Shown: piece by piece, positions 27,701-34,804 of the stretch
How the letters are laid out: every line of letters begins with the position of its first letter
Position numbering within the stretch: position 1 is the first letter of the stretch
Assembly: GCA_905215555.1 (NCBI GenBank)
Contig: CAJMQU010000019.1
Coordinates: 1 to 64,000, forward strand
DNA from: an uncultured bacterium
GTDB taxonomy: Bacteria > Bacteroidota > Bacteroidia > Bacteroidales > Bacteroidaceae
Direction: 5' to 3'
DNA: 64,000 bases
The notes under the pieces: generated by a model
Told to the model about the DNA's origin: nothing
Seen by the model: only the letters and a program-made list of their open reading frames with translations
The model's database searches: none
Program-made: the position numbers and the translations under genes

Positions 27701-28824
27701 TTTCCGGCAGAGGTATAATAAGTAAAAGTCCCGGTCGTCCTGTCCAGCAGGTTCACCCCGCCTCCATCCGTACCAATCCACAGGTTATGATCTTTATCTT
27801 CAACCATCTGCCCTACAATAGGGAAGTTCAGGCAATGATTGTTGGCGTTATCATTAGGATAATACAAAAATACATCTTTCGACTGATTGAAATAATTGAC
27901 GCCCCCATAATAAGTACCCACCCAAATAGTGCCTTGCCTATCTTTATAAAGCGAAAAAACAGACTGATGCTCCAAAGAACCCGGATGATAGTCGGGACGA
28001 TAAACGCGGTATGTATCCAGATAGGGATTATAAACTTGCAACCCCTCAAAGGTACCAAACCAGATATTCTGTCGTTCGTCTTCCACAAAACCTCGTATTT
28101 GCAGACTTACGACACGTGTAGGCGAATGCTCCTCCTTCATTAACTTTCCATCCCGCCCTACCTTATACAATCCTTTCATTCGCGAAGCAATCCACAACTC
28201 TTTACGGCTACTCACAAATAATTTAAATATTTCTATATCAGGCAATACACATTTCAATTCATCCCCCGCCAATACATATAAGCCGCTTGCCGTCCCTATC
28301 CATATCTCCTCATCCATTTTTTCCATACACATGACAGTGGCAGTACCCAACTTGCGGTAAAAATGCAATGAATCCTCTTCCGGGTCATATCTGAACAAAG
28401 AGTCATGAATAGTACACCACACCTCTTCACCTAAAGTAGCCAAAGCACCGACATCCGTCGGGATGATTTTGCGAAATGCCTCCTTGCGGATATCATACTT
28501 TATCAGAGCCCCGCTATTTATCATCAGAACATTCCCCTGCGAATCACCCACAATCTCGCTGACCACTCCGTTAATAAGCTCTCTTTCCCGATGTTGACTA
28601 TTAATAACGTCATAAGACTTATATCTGGAAATCTGATTACCGTCGTAGACGTTCACCCCCTCATTCGTTCCGAACCACATCCTTCCTAAAGTATCCTGAT
28701 AGATAGAAAGTACGGAAGGGCTGGAAAGTCCGTCTTTCATTGTCAACTTCTTAAAATACTGCCCATGTGATTCCGCACACAATAATATCAACGCAAATAA
28801 TAATATATATCTAAGTCGGTTCAT
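24781..28824 (-). CDS. Hybrid two-component system regulator (HTCS) of the acidic-glycan PUL
   Basis: This 1347-residue protein combines a signal peptide, a periplasmic two-component-regulator propeller (about 25-680, with repeated FGTNEGVNVYD-like and WIGTDGGGVNLLD blades), a Y_Y_Y domain (about 690-755), one membrane segment (about 760-785), HisKA with phospho-His 820 (FFTNISHEFRTPLTLIIG), a HATPase domain (NLLSNAFKYTPEG, DTGCGI, GSGIGLALLKGI), a receiver with Asp1137 (SDVMMPVMSG) and a C-terminal AraC-type HTH (SEISYQLGFASPRYFSRCFKDFYGVSPLAYR). It senses an oligosaccharide in the periplasm and activates the PUL. It is divergent from the PL8 gene and upstream of susC on the same strand. Confidence 0.96.
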   Translation of the reverse strand: MNRLRYILLFALILLCAESHGQYFKKLTMKDGLSSPSVLSIYQDTLGRMWFGTNEGVNVYDGNQISRYKSYDVINSQHRERELINGVVSEIVGDSQGNVLMINSGALIKYDIRKEAFRKIIPTDVGALATLGEEVWCTIHDSLFRYDPEEDSLHFYRKLGTATVMCMEKMDEEIWIGTASGLYVLAGDELKCVLPDIEIFKLFVSSRKELWIASRMKGLYKVGRDGKLMKEEHSPTRVVSLQIRGFVEDERQNIWFGTFEGLQVYNPYLDTYRVYRPDYHPGSLEHQSVFSLYKDRQGTIWVGTYYGGVNYFNQSKDVFLYYPNDNANNHCLNFPIVGQMVEDKDHNLWIGTDGGGVNLLDRTTGTFTYYTSAGKNSVLHNNIKTLSYDKQHDRVYIGTYTGGISCYDRKHARFYHYLDHYRQTGEGPNHIIYHSLFKNGWLYVTARNGFWRIHPERNEFQLLSKERLFLTFEMDSRGYVWLAADFKLYRMKTENWDQLECIKLEGGTTAGARITRIMEAADGTVYIATLGDGVYSYNHETGSWKHYTKKNSHLLSDFCYNLAETHMNHILITCDEGFSIYSPFNYSIYSIELGLKGGISAVAEGGGILMADDDRIYMGGVDGMIAFREKDLYQEHEGGASGFYFSNLYINNVKVSPDDGSGVLSQSLSFTKHLDLSAEQNNIMIDFSSSNYVELEGKDEYLYKLEGFDKDWILTDQLRVNYTNLAPGNYVLKVRESGTKVKNEERQEIMLDITIHRPWFATFWAFLLYFLVVAGIVYSFWRVKMARKALALSLAEEKNEKERIEEVNKVKLRFFTNISHEFRTPLTLIIGQVEMLLQMEKLAPAVNRRLHGIHRNAINLRLLITELLDFRKQEQGFMRLKVERVEAVSFVKDIYRLFADFARKRNMEYIFEDTGEEIDLWFDPVQMQKVVFNLLSNAFKYTPEGKSIKVSVRRQQRMVEIAVEDTGCGISSDDRQKIFERFYQAGDEYSGKGLVGSGIGLALLKGIVDAHKGEIKVDSVLGEGSTFRVCLPVGNGHFTREELEYEKTVRAFSDREDMLMDEIALLNDTMERSEADLDMIEDKNEGMPRVLLVEDDEEVLEMLVSIFSPTYTVYKATNGQVGFEMAQQWHPDIVVSDVMMPVMSGKEMCYKIKNCLELAYMPVVLLTAQTSEDCTIEGYVFGADDYITKPFNVKLLLTRCGNLLKSRKKLLGKAAQVAVTAIPETGILNVVDQELLDKATSIIKRNFDNPDFDMSVLASELNMGRSKMFARLKEVVGLTPNEFTLKLKLEEALRMLQEAPQYNISEISYQLGFASPRYFSRCFKDFYGVSPLAYRKEPSNGKEAERN

Positions 28825-28867
28825 AGTAATATAGCACTTAAGATTAATCCATGACGCATAGTGCTTG

Positions 28868-28899
28868 CAAAATTATCCAAAAGAGTTCAAATAACAATG
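28868..28899 (-). promoter_or_regulatory. Promoter of the HTCS gene at 24781-28824
   Basis: Minus-strand TAATTTTG (28875 to 28868) fits TAnnTTTG. ATTG (28899 to 28896), one base off the TTTG box, lies 20 nt upstream. The predicted leader is about 37 nt. Confidence 0.5.
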
Positions 28900-28938
28900 T
28901 ACACTTCACTCCTTTTTTACATCCTGTCATGTCAAATC

Positions 28939-28965
28939 CGTCCATTTTTGTGGCACTTATTGTCC
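28939..28965 (+). promoter_or_regulatory. Operator-like element shared with the susC promoter (PL8 copy)
   Basis: CGTCC (28939-28943), 6 nt, GTGGCAC (28950-28956), 2 nt, ATTGTCC (28959-28965). GTCC words are 22 bp apart. The two copies agree at all 19 block positions, although they lie 4.4 kb apart and face different operons. It ends 50 nt before the PL8 -7 box. Confidence 0.6.
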
Positions 28966-29015
28966 ACGCAGATTCACAATAGATAATATGATTCTGAGTT
29001 ATTGAGAAAAACGAG

Positions 29016-29023
29016 TATCTTTG
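29016..29023 (+). promoter_or_regulatory. -7 box of the PL8 gene promoter
   Basis: TATCTTTG matches TAnnTTTG exactly; a poor -33 box (TCTG, 28993-28996) lies 19 nt upstream, as expected for an activator-dependent promoter. The leader would be about 118 nt and contains an 18-codon open frame (29096-29152) whose TGA overlaps the PL8 ATG. Confidence 0.55.
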
Positions 29024-29148
29024 CTCTTGATTTTAATACATGGAAAATATAAAAACAATTATCTAATACTTCAACCATTTATCACCAACAACATCATGAA
29101 AAAAGAACAGATAATTATCATATATAACATAATAACATTGAAAAGAAT

Positions 29149-31299
29149 ATGAAAATCACAATTCACCTTATCATATTGTTCATCATGAGCGGTATGGTAT
29201 CAACAAAGGTAAATGCATCAACAAATCCCAATCCTTCGGGCAGCAACAACGATTTTGAAGTATTGATGCAAAAAATCAGGATTGACTTTGCCAAAAACCC
29301 TTCTATTGACGAAGCCTTGAAGAAATACAATGAGGCTGACGGCTCATTTACAGACGTGGACTACGGAAGCATACAACGAACCAATTGGCCCCCCCTGGAA
29401 CACATCGACCGCCTATACAATTTCGTATTCGCATATACCAATCCGAGTAACAAACATTATAAGGACCAAAATCTCTTCACCAAAATACAACAAGGGCTGG
29501 AATACTGGCACGAGCGCAATCCCTGGTGCCATAACTGGTGGTACAATCAAATAGCCGAGCCCCAACGCCTGGGAATATTACTGATACAAATGCGGACAGG
29601 AGAAAAACAACTGAACAAAGAATTGGAAAATAAAATACTGGAAAGAATTAAAACAGACGGAGGAAATCCCGCCAAATGGACAGGAGCCAACCGCACGGAC
29701 ATTGCCCTGCATTGGATATATCGTGCGTGTCTTTCCGAAAACGAAGCAGACTTGAAATTTGCCCTCGAAAATGTTTATAATCCGATTGTATATACTACAA
29801 AAGAAGGATTTCAGCATGACAACAGTTACTTCCAGCACGGACAGCAACTCTATATCGGTGGATACGGAGATGAAATCCTGAAAGGGATCACTCAAATAGC
29901 CATGTACACCAAAGGTACTCAATATGCAATTCCGCAAGACAAACTAGCCTTGCTAAGCAAATTTATGCGAGAAACCTATTATCCTACCATACGCGGTCAA
30001 TTCATGTTGTTTGACGTGTTGGGAAGAGGCGTAAGCCGCCCTGGAGTCACGAAAAAGACACATACAGCGTTATTTGCCAAACGTATGGTTGAGTTGGACC
30101 CGGCCCATGCCGATGAATTTAAAGAAATCATAGCTCGCCTGGATGGTAAACAACCTGCCGATTACGCACTGAAAGCAAAGCATACTCACTATTTCCGCGG
30201 AGATTATACCTTGCACGTGCGCCCCACTTATACTTTTGACGTACGCATGGCATCTACCCGTACAGCCCGTTGCGAATATGGAAATGGAGAAAACCTAAAG
30301 ACCTACTTCATGTCCGACGGATGTACCAACATCGTAGTCGATGGAAACGAATATGATGAAATCTTTCCCGTCTGGAACTGGACACGCATTCCCGGAACAA
30401 CCGCTCCGCAAGTTGATGAGATTCCTATGGCAGCCAGTGATTGGCAGACTCCCGGAACTTCAACCTTCGCCGGAGGCGTATCCGACAGCCTATACGGAGC
30501 ATCTGCCTATTCGTACACAGACTCATATGCCGGAATCAATACAAGCGCACGCAAAGCATGGTTCTTTTTCAACGATGAGGTAGTATGTCTTGGAGCAGGC
30601 ATACACTCCACATCTTCGTACCCCATATTCACGACAATCAATCAATGCTTGTCTTCTACCGAAAATGCCATAGTCTGCCAAAAAGGAAAAATCTCTGCAA
30701 TCAACGAAGGAACTTCCGATTACAGTTCTCCTGAGTGGATTCTGCACAACAAAGTAGGATATATACTGCCGGACGGGCAACAAGTAGTCGCAACCAACCA
30801 ACTGCAAACAGGAAGTTGGTATGATATCAATCATTCCACTTCCAAAGGTATCACACAAAAAAAAGTATTTACCCTATGTCTGAATCATGGTATTACCCCC
30901 GAACGGGCAACTTATGCTTACATTGTTGTCCCCGGCATTCAATCCCCTGAAGAGATGAAGAGTTACCGGCGAAAAAATGATCTCGAAATTTTAGCCAATA
31001 CGGAAGATGTACAAGTAGTAAGAAATAAAAAGGATGATATTTGGCAGATGGTGTTTTATAATGCGGGAGAATTCACCGGCAAAGGTATGACGGTAAAAAC
31101 AAGCAAAGGCTGTGCTTTGATAATCAAGAACATTGATAAAAATAAAGCAGAAGTTCATATTGCCGACCCTGCACAGTCCCGGTCCGACATAACCGTAAAT
31201 ATTTGTACCGGAAAACGTTCGGGAACCGTAAATTGCGACTTCAGTAATAGCGATGTCTATGCCGGACGTACCCAAGCATTTGAGATTCAACTAAAGTAA
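29149..31299 (+). CDS. Polysaccharide lyase family 8 (hyaluronate/chondroitin-type lyase)
   Basis: This 716-residue protein has an N-terminal signal peptide (about 1-24) and the PL8 fold: an alpha/alpha-toroid (about 35-380), then beta-sandwich domains. Signature residues are visible: NWWYNQI (129-135), GANRTDIALH with Asn181, and the catalytic pair in YFQHGQQLYIGGYG (His230, Tyr239). PL8 enzymes cleave beta-1,4 bonds to uronic acid by beta-elimination in hyaluronan, chondroitin and xanthan. The start has no lipobox, so the enzyme is likely periplasmic. It is divergent from the HTCS gene and carries the same operator as the susC operon. The exact polymer is not decided by sequence. Confidence 0.92.
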   Translation: MKITIHLIILFIMSGMVSTKVNASTNPNPSGSNNDFEVLMQKIRIDFAKNPSIDEALKKYNEADGSFTDVDYGSIQRTNWPPLEHIDRLYNFVFAYTNPSNKHYKDQNLFTKIQQGLEYWHERNPWCHNWWYNQIAEPQRLGILLIQMRTGEKQLNKELENKILERIKTDGGNPAKWTGANRTDIALHWIYRACLSENEADLKFALENVYNPIVYTTKEGFQHDNSYFQHGQQLYIGGYGDEILKGITQIAMYTKGTQYAIPQDKLALLSKFMRETYYPTIRGQFMLFDVLGRGVSRPGVTKKTHTALFAKRMVELDPAHADEFKEIIARLDGKQPADYALKAKHTHYFRGDYTLHVRPTYTFDVRMASTRTARCEYGNGENLKTYFMSDGCTNIVVDGNEYDEIFPVWNWTRIPGTTAPQVDEIPMAASDWQTPGTSTFAGGVSDSLYGASAYSYTDSYAGINTSARKAWFFFNDEVVCLGAGIHSTSSYPIFTTINQCLSSTENAIVCQKGKISAINEGTSDYSSPEWILHNKVGYILPDGQQVVATNQLQTGSWYDINHSTSKGITQKKVFTLCLNHGITPERATYAYIVVPGIQSPEEMKSYRRKNDLEILANTEDVQVVRNKKDDIWQMVFYNAGEFTGKGMTVKTSKGCALIIKNIDKNKAEVHIADPAQSRSDITVNICTGKRSGTVNCDFSNSDVYAGRTQAFEIQLK

Positions 31300-31355
31300 C
31301 AAGACCTTAAAAAAAACGACTGAGGCTTTTTCGTTGTTACCTCATAAACTGAAAA

Positions 31356-31383
31356 AAGGCAGTAACTTCCCAGCTACTGCCTT
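31356..31383. terminator. Bidirectional terminator between PL8 and SPOR-protein genes
   Basis: A 9-bp stem (AAGGCAGTA at 31356-31364 with TACTGCCTT at 31375-31383) and a 10-nt loop are flanked by A6 upstream and TTATTTT downstream. It serves the convergent genes on both sides. Confidence 0.8.
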
Positions 31384-31430
31384 ATTTTGAAAGAGAAAAC
31401 TCTTTCTATAATTACCAAAAAGAATTCTAT

Positions 31431-31943
31431 TTATTTGAGACGGTACAACAACCAAGCACCTTGGAAATCCTTACGGTTAGAATACTTGGACTTGAAAGCG
31501 TCACGTGCGTCGGCAGCAGAAGCTCTGTCAGCATAAGTGCTTACAATCACACGATACATAGCTGCATCCGGATTAAAAGCGATAACTGCGCTATAGCCTT
31601 CCTTATCCAGGAAATTCTTCAGACTTTCGGCATTGGCTTTCACACTGAAGCTACCACAAACCACACTGTAGTCTTTCAAACCACCAACTCCTGATACAAC
31701 CTCAACTTTTTCCTGACGTACACCGGCAGTTGCAACAGGCACACTTTCCACTACCTTTGCTTCAACCGGAGCACTCACTACCGGAGATACTTCCACCGGT
31801 TCGGTAGTCTGAGGTTCAGCCAGTTCTTGTTGCTTTGCCTTTTCATATGCTTTTTTATAAGCGCTTTCACTTGATTTACAAGAAGAGAATGCCAATACAA
31901 CGCACAGTCCCATTCCTAAAATTGCTAATTTTCTCATAATCAT
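31431..31943 (-). CDS. SPOR-domain lipoprotein
   Basis: This 170-residue protein has a lipoprotein signal (AFSSC, Cys22), a Pro/Val/Glu-rich linker (about 40-85) and a C-terminal SPOR domain (about 90-168: DYSVVCGSFSVKANAESLKN, then YRVIVSTYADRASAADARD). SPOR domains bind glycan strands of septal peptidoglycan that lack stem peptides. A role in cell division or envelope maintenance is likely. An alternative ATG at 31937 (MRKLAIL) is as good. It is a single gene, not part of the PULs. Confidence 0.88.
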   Translation of the reverse strand: MIMRKLAILGMGLCVVLAFSSCKSSESAYKKAYEKAKQQELAEPQTTEPVEVSPVVSAPVEAKVVESVPVATAGVRQEKVEVVSGVGGLKDYSVVCGSFSVKANAESLKNFLDKEGYSAVIAFNPDAAMYRVIVSTYADRASAADARDAFKSKYSNRKDFQGAWLLYRLK

Positions 31944-31987
31944 ATTGTTTTTGTTAATAATTTCTATGTTTATCCTTTATAGTATAC

Positions 31988-32398
31988 TCAATATTTACGG
32001 AATATATATCGAATTCCCGCATACTCTAAACGAAGGGATGAAGAATTCAGTTCTTCCATTGTAAACGTCCGTTCTCCATTCTCCCACCCCATATATAATG
32101 CATAGTTTTCTTCTTCTACGCTTTCGGGCAGCAAAATAATAGAAATTTTATCTCCTTTCAAAGAATAATTCCCAAAAAACGTTTGATAACTACCATTTTT
32201 CAACAAACAGATGGCCGAAAAGCTGCCTTTCTGAAAATTATAGAAAATGCTATCCTGGCGCTCCACCGAACCGTCTGCATACTGATATTGCCGCAATTGC
32301 CACTTGTTGTCCAAATCGCCGTCCGTATTGCTACAAGCAACCAGTACAAGTGCTATCAACGCAATAATCAGAAATATTTCTTTTTTTCGTATTCCCAT
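31988..32398 (-). CDS. Lipocalin-like small lipoprotein
   Basis: This 136-residue protein starts at the ATG at 32398 (MGIRKKEIFL) with lipobox LVAC (Cys22). The mature part (DNKWQLRQYQYADGSVERQDSIFYNF, FFGNYSLKGDKISI, SLRLEYAGIRYIFRKY) reads as an all-beta lipocalin-like domain common in Bacteroides lipoproteins of unknown role. An upstream ATG at 32434 would run through the promoter-like TACATTTG box. Function is unknown. Confidence 0.75.
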   Translation of the reverse strand: MGIRKKEIFLIIALIALVLVACSNTDGDLDNKWQLRQYQYADGSVERQDSIFYNFQKGSFSAICLLKNGSYQTFFGNYSLKGDKISIILLPESVEEENYALYMGWENGERTFTMEELNSSSLRLEYAGIRYIFRKY

Positions 32399-32423
32399 GT
32401 AGCTTATATTCCGAATAATAGGA

Positions 32424-32431
32424 CAAATGTA
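32424..32431 (-). promoter_or_regulatory. -7 box before the lipocalin-like gene
   Basis: Minus-strand TACATTTG (32431 to 32424) matches TAnnTTTG and would give a leader of about 19 nt. No good -33 box was found. Confidence 0.4.
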
Positions 32432-32657
32432 CACGGAACAATCAAGCTGAACGCTACTCTTGTAGTTAAATTTAATTAAACGAATAAAATGATAAAAGCG
32501 GGAGGAGAAGAATAGTTGAGTTTAATTCATAATGGTGCAAACAGAATTGAATGAAAGTGACGTAGAAAGCATCAATCCTCCACATCCGATATAAGTAAAA
32601 AAAGAAATATATCAAAAAAAAAAGAAGTTAAGCGAACAACTATTCAAAGAAAAATGT

Positions 32658-32665
32658 TAGTTTTG
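32658..32665 (+). promoter_or_regulatory. -7 box of the YtxH operon
   Basis: TAGTTTTG matches TAnnTTTG, about 37 nt before the first ATG. The A-rich region upstream has no clear TTTG box. The rest of 32435-32657 shows only AT-rich sequence. Confidence 0.45.
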
Positions 32666-32701
32666 TAGTATTAACCTCTTAAAAACAGAAAGGACAACAT
32701 T

Positions 32702-32911
32702 ATGAAAGGATTAAATGTACTTGCAGCTTTCTTGGGCGGTGCAGCAGTTGGCGCGGCCCTCGGTATTTTATTTGCTCCCGAAAAAGGAGAAGACACTCGT
32801 AATAAAATAGCAGAAATCCTCCGTAAAAAAGGCATTCGCTTGAACCGTACCGAAATGGAAAATCTGGTAGACGAAATTGCAGCTGAAATTAAAGGCGAAG
32901 TAGCCGAATAA
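32702..32911 (+). CDS. YtxH-domain small envelope protein
   Basis: This 69-residue protein has a Gly/Ala-rich hydrophobic N-terminus (FLGGAAVGAALGILFAPEKG), the hallmark of YtxH proteins, followed by a charged amphipathic helix. The APxxGxxTR motif is present as APEKGEDTR. Members are linked to stress responses, with unknown mechanism. It opens a three-gene operon of small envelope proteins. Confidence 0.9.
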   Translation: MKGLNVLAAFLGGAAVGAALGILFAPEKGEDTRNKIAEILRKKGIRLNRTEMENLVDEIAAEIKGEVAE

Positions 32912-32939
32912 ATCAATTCTACAAAAAAACAAAGCCACT

Positions 32940-33302
32940 ATGATGTTTGCAGACGATAAAAGCATTGACACTCTCCAACAATTATTCTTCGAGTTCAAAA
33001 AATATCTGAAACTACAACAGGAATATACCAAACTGGAGATTACGGAAAAATTATCAATCCTGCTTTCCGCCTTGATTCTACTCTTGGTGGTAGTCACTCT
33101 CGGCATGGTGGCATTGTTTTATTTGTCGTTTGCTCTGGCTTACATCTTAGACCCGCTTGTAGGCGGACTTATGGTAAGTTTCAGTATCATAGCCTGCTTT
33201 CACATTCTGCTGATTTTATTAATAATTATTTTCCGCAAACAGCTCATCATTAATCCAATGGTAAGCTTCATTGCGGGACTGTTCTTTGATAATAACAAAT
33301 GA
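32940..33302 (+). CDS. Holin-III/YqjE-like membrane protein
   Basis: This 120-residue protein has a soluble N-terminal helix (about 1-40), two strong membrane segments (about 45-70 and 76-105) and a short tail. The pattern matches the holin-like (Phage_holin_3_6/YqjE) family that is widespread in chromosomes beside YtxH genes. No phage gene lies nearby, so a lysis role is not suggested. It lies 28 bp after the YtxH gene. Confidence 0.75.
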   Translation: MMFADDKSIDTLQQLFFEFKKYLKLQQEYTKLEITEKLSILLSALILLLVVVTLGMVALFYLSFALAYILDPLVGGLMVSFSIIACFHILLILLIIIFRKQLIINPMVSFIAGLFFDNNK

Positions 33303-33309
33303 TTTCATC

Positions 33310-33570
33310 ATGAATAATACGCCCGATACAACCTCCATCACCCTTGAAAGCATTGCGCAGCGAAAACAAGAAGTGCGTAAGAAATTGCATTCGCAGAAAC
33401 AGATAATGACGGATACGGCCAGAGACCTGTTCGCCCCGCTTGCTCCTGCTGCCGACAAAGGGAACGCCATCATGCGAGCTTTCAATACAGGTATGGCCGT
33501 CTTCGACGGGGCAATGCTGGGATTGAAAATGATGAAAAGGATCAGAAGAATGTTCAGTTCCAAGAAATAA
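33310..33570 (+). CDS. Conserved small protein of the YtxH operon, unknown function
   Basis: This 86-residue protein begins at the ATG at 33310, 7 bp after the previous stop. It has a charged helical N-terminus (LESIAQRKQEVRKKLHSQKQIM), a middle segment AFNTGMAVFDGAMLGLKMMKRIRR and a basic end. No enzyme motif is seen. Its position with YtxH and YqjE-like genes suggests an envelope-associated partner. Confidence 0.7.
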   Translation: MNNTPDTTSITLESIAQRKQEVRKKLHSQKQIMTDTARDLFAPLAPAADKGNAIMRAFNTGMAVFDGAMLGLKMMKRIRRMFSSKK

Positions 33571-33580
33571 CAAAATCAAA

Positions 33581-33613
33581 AAATGGCTGCGCTTCAATGA
33601 AACGCAGCCATTT
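33581..33613. terminator. Bidirectional terminator between the YtxH operon and manA
   Basis: An 11-bp perfect stem (AAATGGCTGCG at 33581-33591, CGCAGCCATTT at 33603-33613) with an 11-nt loop is flanked by A-rich and T-rich stretches and separates convergent genes. Confidence 0.85.
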
Positions 33614-33633
33614 CTTTATCAAATCGTAGCATT

Positions 33634-34611
33634 TTACACGTACGTTTCGAGTAGTTTCACACTGCCACCTTCTTCAGGCACAATCGTAACTTCCTGTGTA
33701 GACGCAGGCAACAACACTGTCTCTCCGGCACGGAGCGTTATCTCATTCCGGCTGTCATCCGTAAGGCGGCATGCACCTTCCACACAAATAAAAATCACAA
33801 ATGAATCCAGTTCCGAATAATCACATGTGATTTCTTCCGTCATGTCATAAAGGGAAGTAGTGAAATAAGGGCTAGCAACCAATTCCACCGGTTCATTCTC
33901 CAGATGTTCATAATTGGTACGGAAATCGTCCTGCACATCGGTAAAGTTGATGGCCTCGGTAGCCTGAGTCGTGTGCAACTCACGGGACTTTCCCTCCTTG
34001 TCTTTCCGATTGTAGTCGAAAATACGATAAGTGATGTCCGAAGTCTGCTGAATTTCGGCAACAAAAGCACCGGCACCGATACCATGCACACGCCCCGCAG
34101 GAACATAGAATACATCCCCCGGTTTCACATCACACGTTTGCAGCACTTCGGCAAATGTCCCGTTATAGACTCTTTCCTTATATTCCTTCGGAGTAATTTG
34201 CTCGGAAAAGCCGGAAATCAGCTTTGCCCCTTTATCCGCAGAAACCACATACCACATTTCATTCTTGCCGAAAGAGTTGTGGCGTTTTCTCGCCAGTTCG
34301 TCTCCCGGATGCACTTGGATAGATAAATCCAACCTGGCATCAATGAACTTTATTAACAAGGGAAATTTGGTGCCGAAACGAGAATAGTTCACTTCACCGA
34401 CCAGTTCCTGACGGTACTTTCCCACCATTTCCGGGAGCGTAAGCCCTTTATCAGGACCATTGGCAACAACAGACTCGTTGTTTTCTACAGCCGAGATTTC
34501 CCAGCTTTCGCCTACTCCGGACAGCGTTTCATTCAATTGCTTAAAAGCAATAATTTTGTCGCCTCCCCAAAGCGTTTGCTTCAGAATAGGCTCGAATTTC
34601 AAAGGATACAT
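33634..34611 (-). CDS. manA: Mannose-6-phosphate isomerase, class I
   Basis: This 325-residue cupin enzyme interconverts mannose-6-phosphate and fructose-6-phosphate. Zinc ligands are visible as QVHP (Gln99, His101), the Glu in KNEMWYV (about E118) and the His in VPAGRVHGIG (H176). The N-terminus PLKFEPILKQTLWGG is typical of the short bacterial form. It has no signal peptide. It is a single gene divergent from galM. Confidence 0.95.
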   Translation of the reverse strand: MYPLKFEPILKQTLWGGDKIIAFKQLNETLSGVGESWEISAVENNESVVANGPDKGLTLPEMVGKYRQELVGEVNYSRFGTKFPLLIKFIDARLDLSIQVHPGDELARKRHNSFGKNEMWYVVSADKGAKLISGFSEQITPKEYKERVYNGTFAEVLQTCDVKPGDVFYVPAGRVHGIGAGAFVAEIQQTSDITYRIFDYNRKDKEGKSRELHTTQATEAINFTDVQDDFRTNYEHLENEPVELVASPYFTTSLYDMTEEITCDYSELDSFVIFICVEGACRLTDDSRNEITLRAGETVLLPASTQEVTIVPEEGGSVKLLETYV

Positions 34612-34668
34612 TCGTAGTTTTTGTTAGAGCTTTAAATAAAAATGTTACATTTTTTTAGATTAACGCGA

Positions 34669-34676
34669 CAAACTTA
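34669..34676 (-). promoter_or_regulatory. -7 box of manA
   Basis: Minus-strand TAAGTTTG (34676 to 34669) matches TAnnTTTG, giving a leader of about 50 nt. For the divergent galM gene only a weaker TTTATTTG (34777-34784) is seen. Confidence 0.4.
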
Positions 34677-34804
34677 CAAAAAATATCAATTCGCCTCGTA
34701 AATGTTAAACGCTAAACTTTCCTAAAATGTTCTTCACATTTCAAGATAAACCCTTGGGAGTACGGAAGAATTTCTTTTTATTTGCAAGAAATTTAAATTA
34801 TACC

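Noticed and set aside
8395..31299. Chondroitin sulfate PUL
   Set aside because: PL8 and GH88 would fit, but no sulfatase with the C-x-P/A-x-R motif is encoded, so I keep the substrate open.
32940..33302. Prophage remnant, because of the holin-like protein
   Set aside because: No other phage gene is nearby, and this family commonly occurs in chromosomal operons with YtxH genes.
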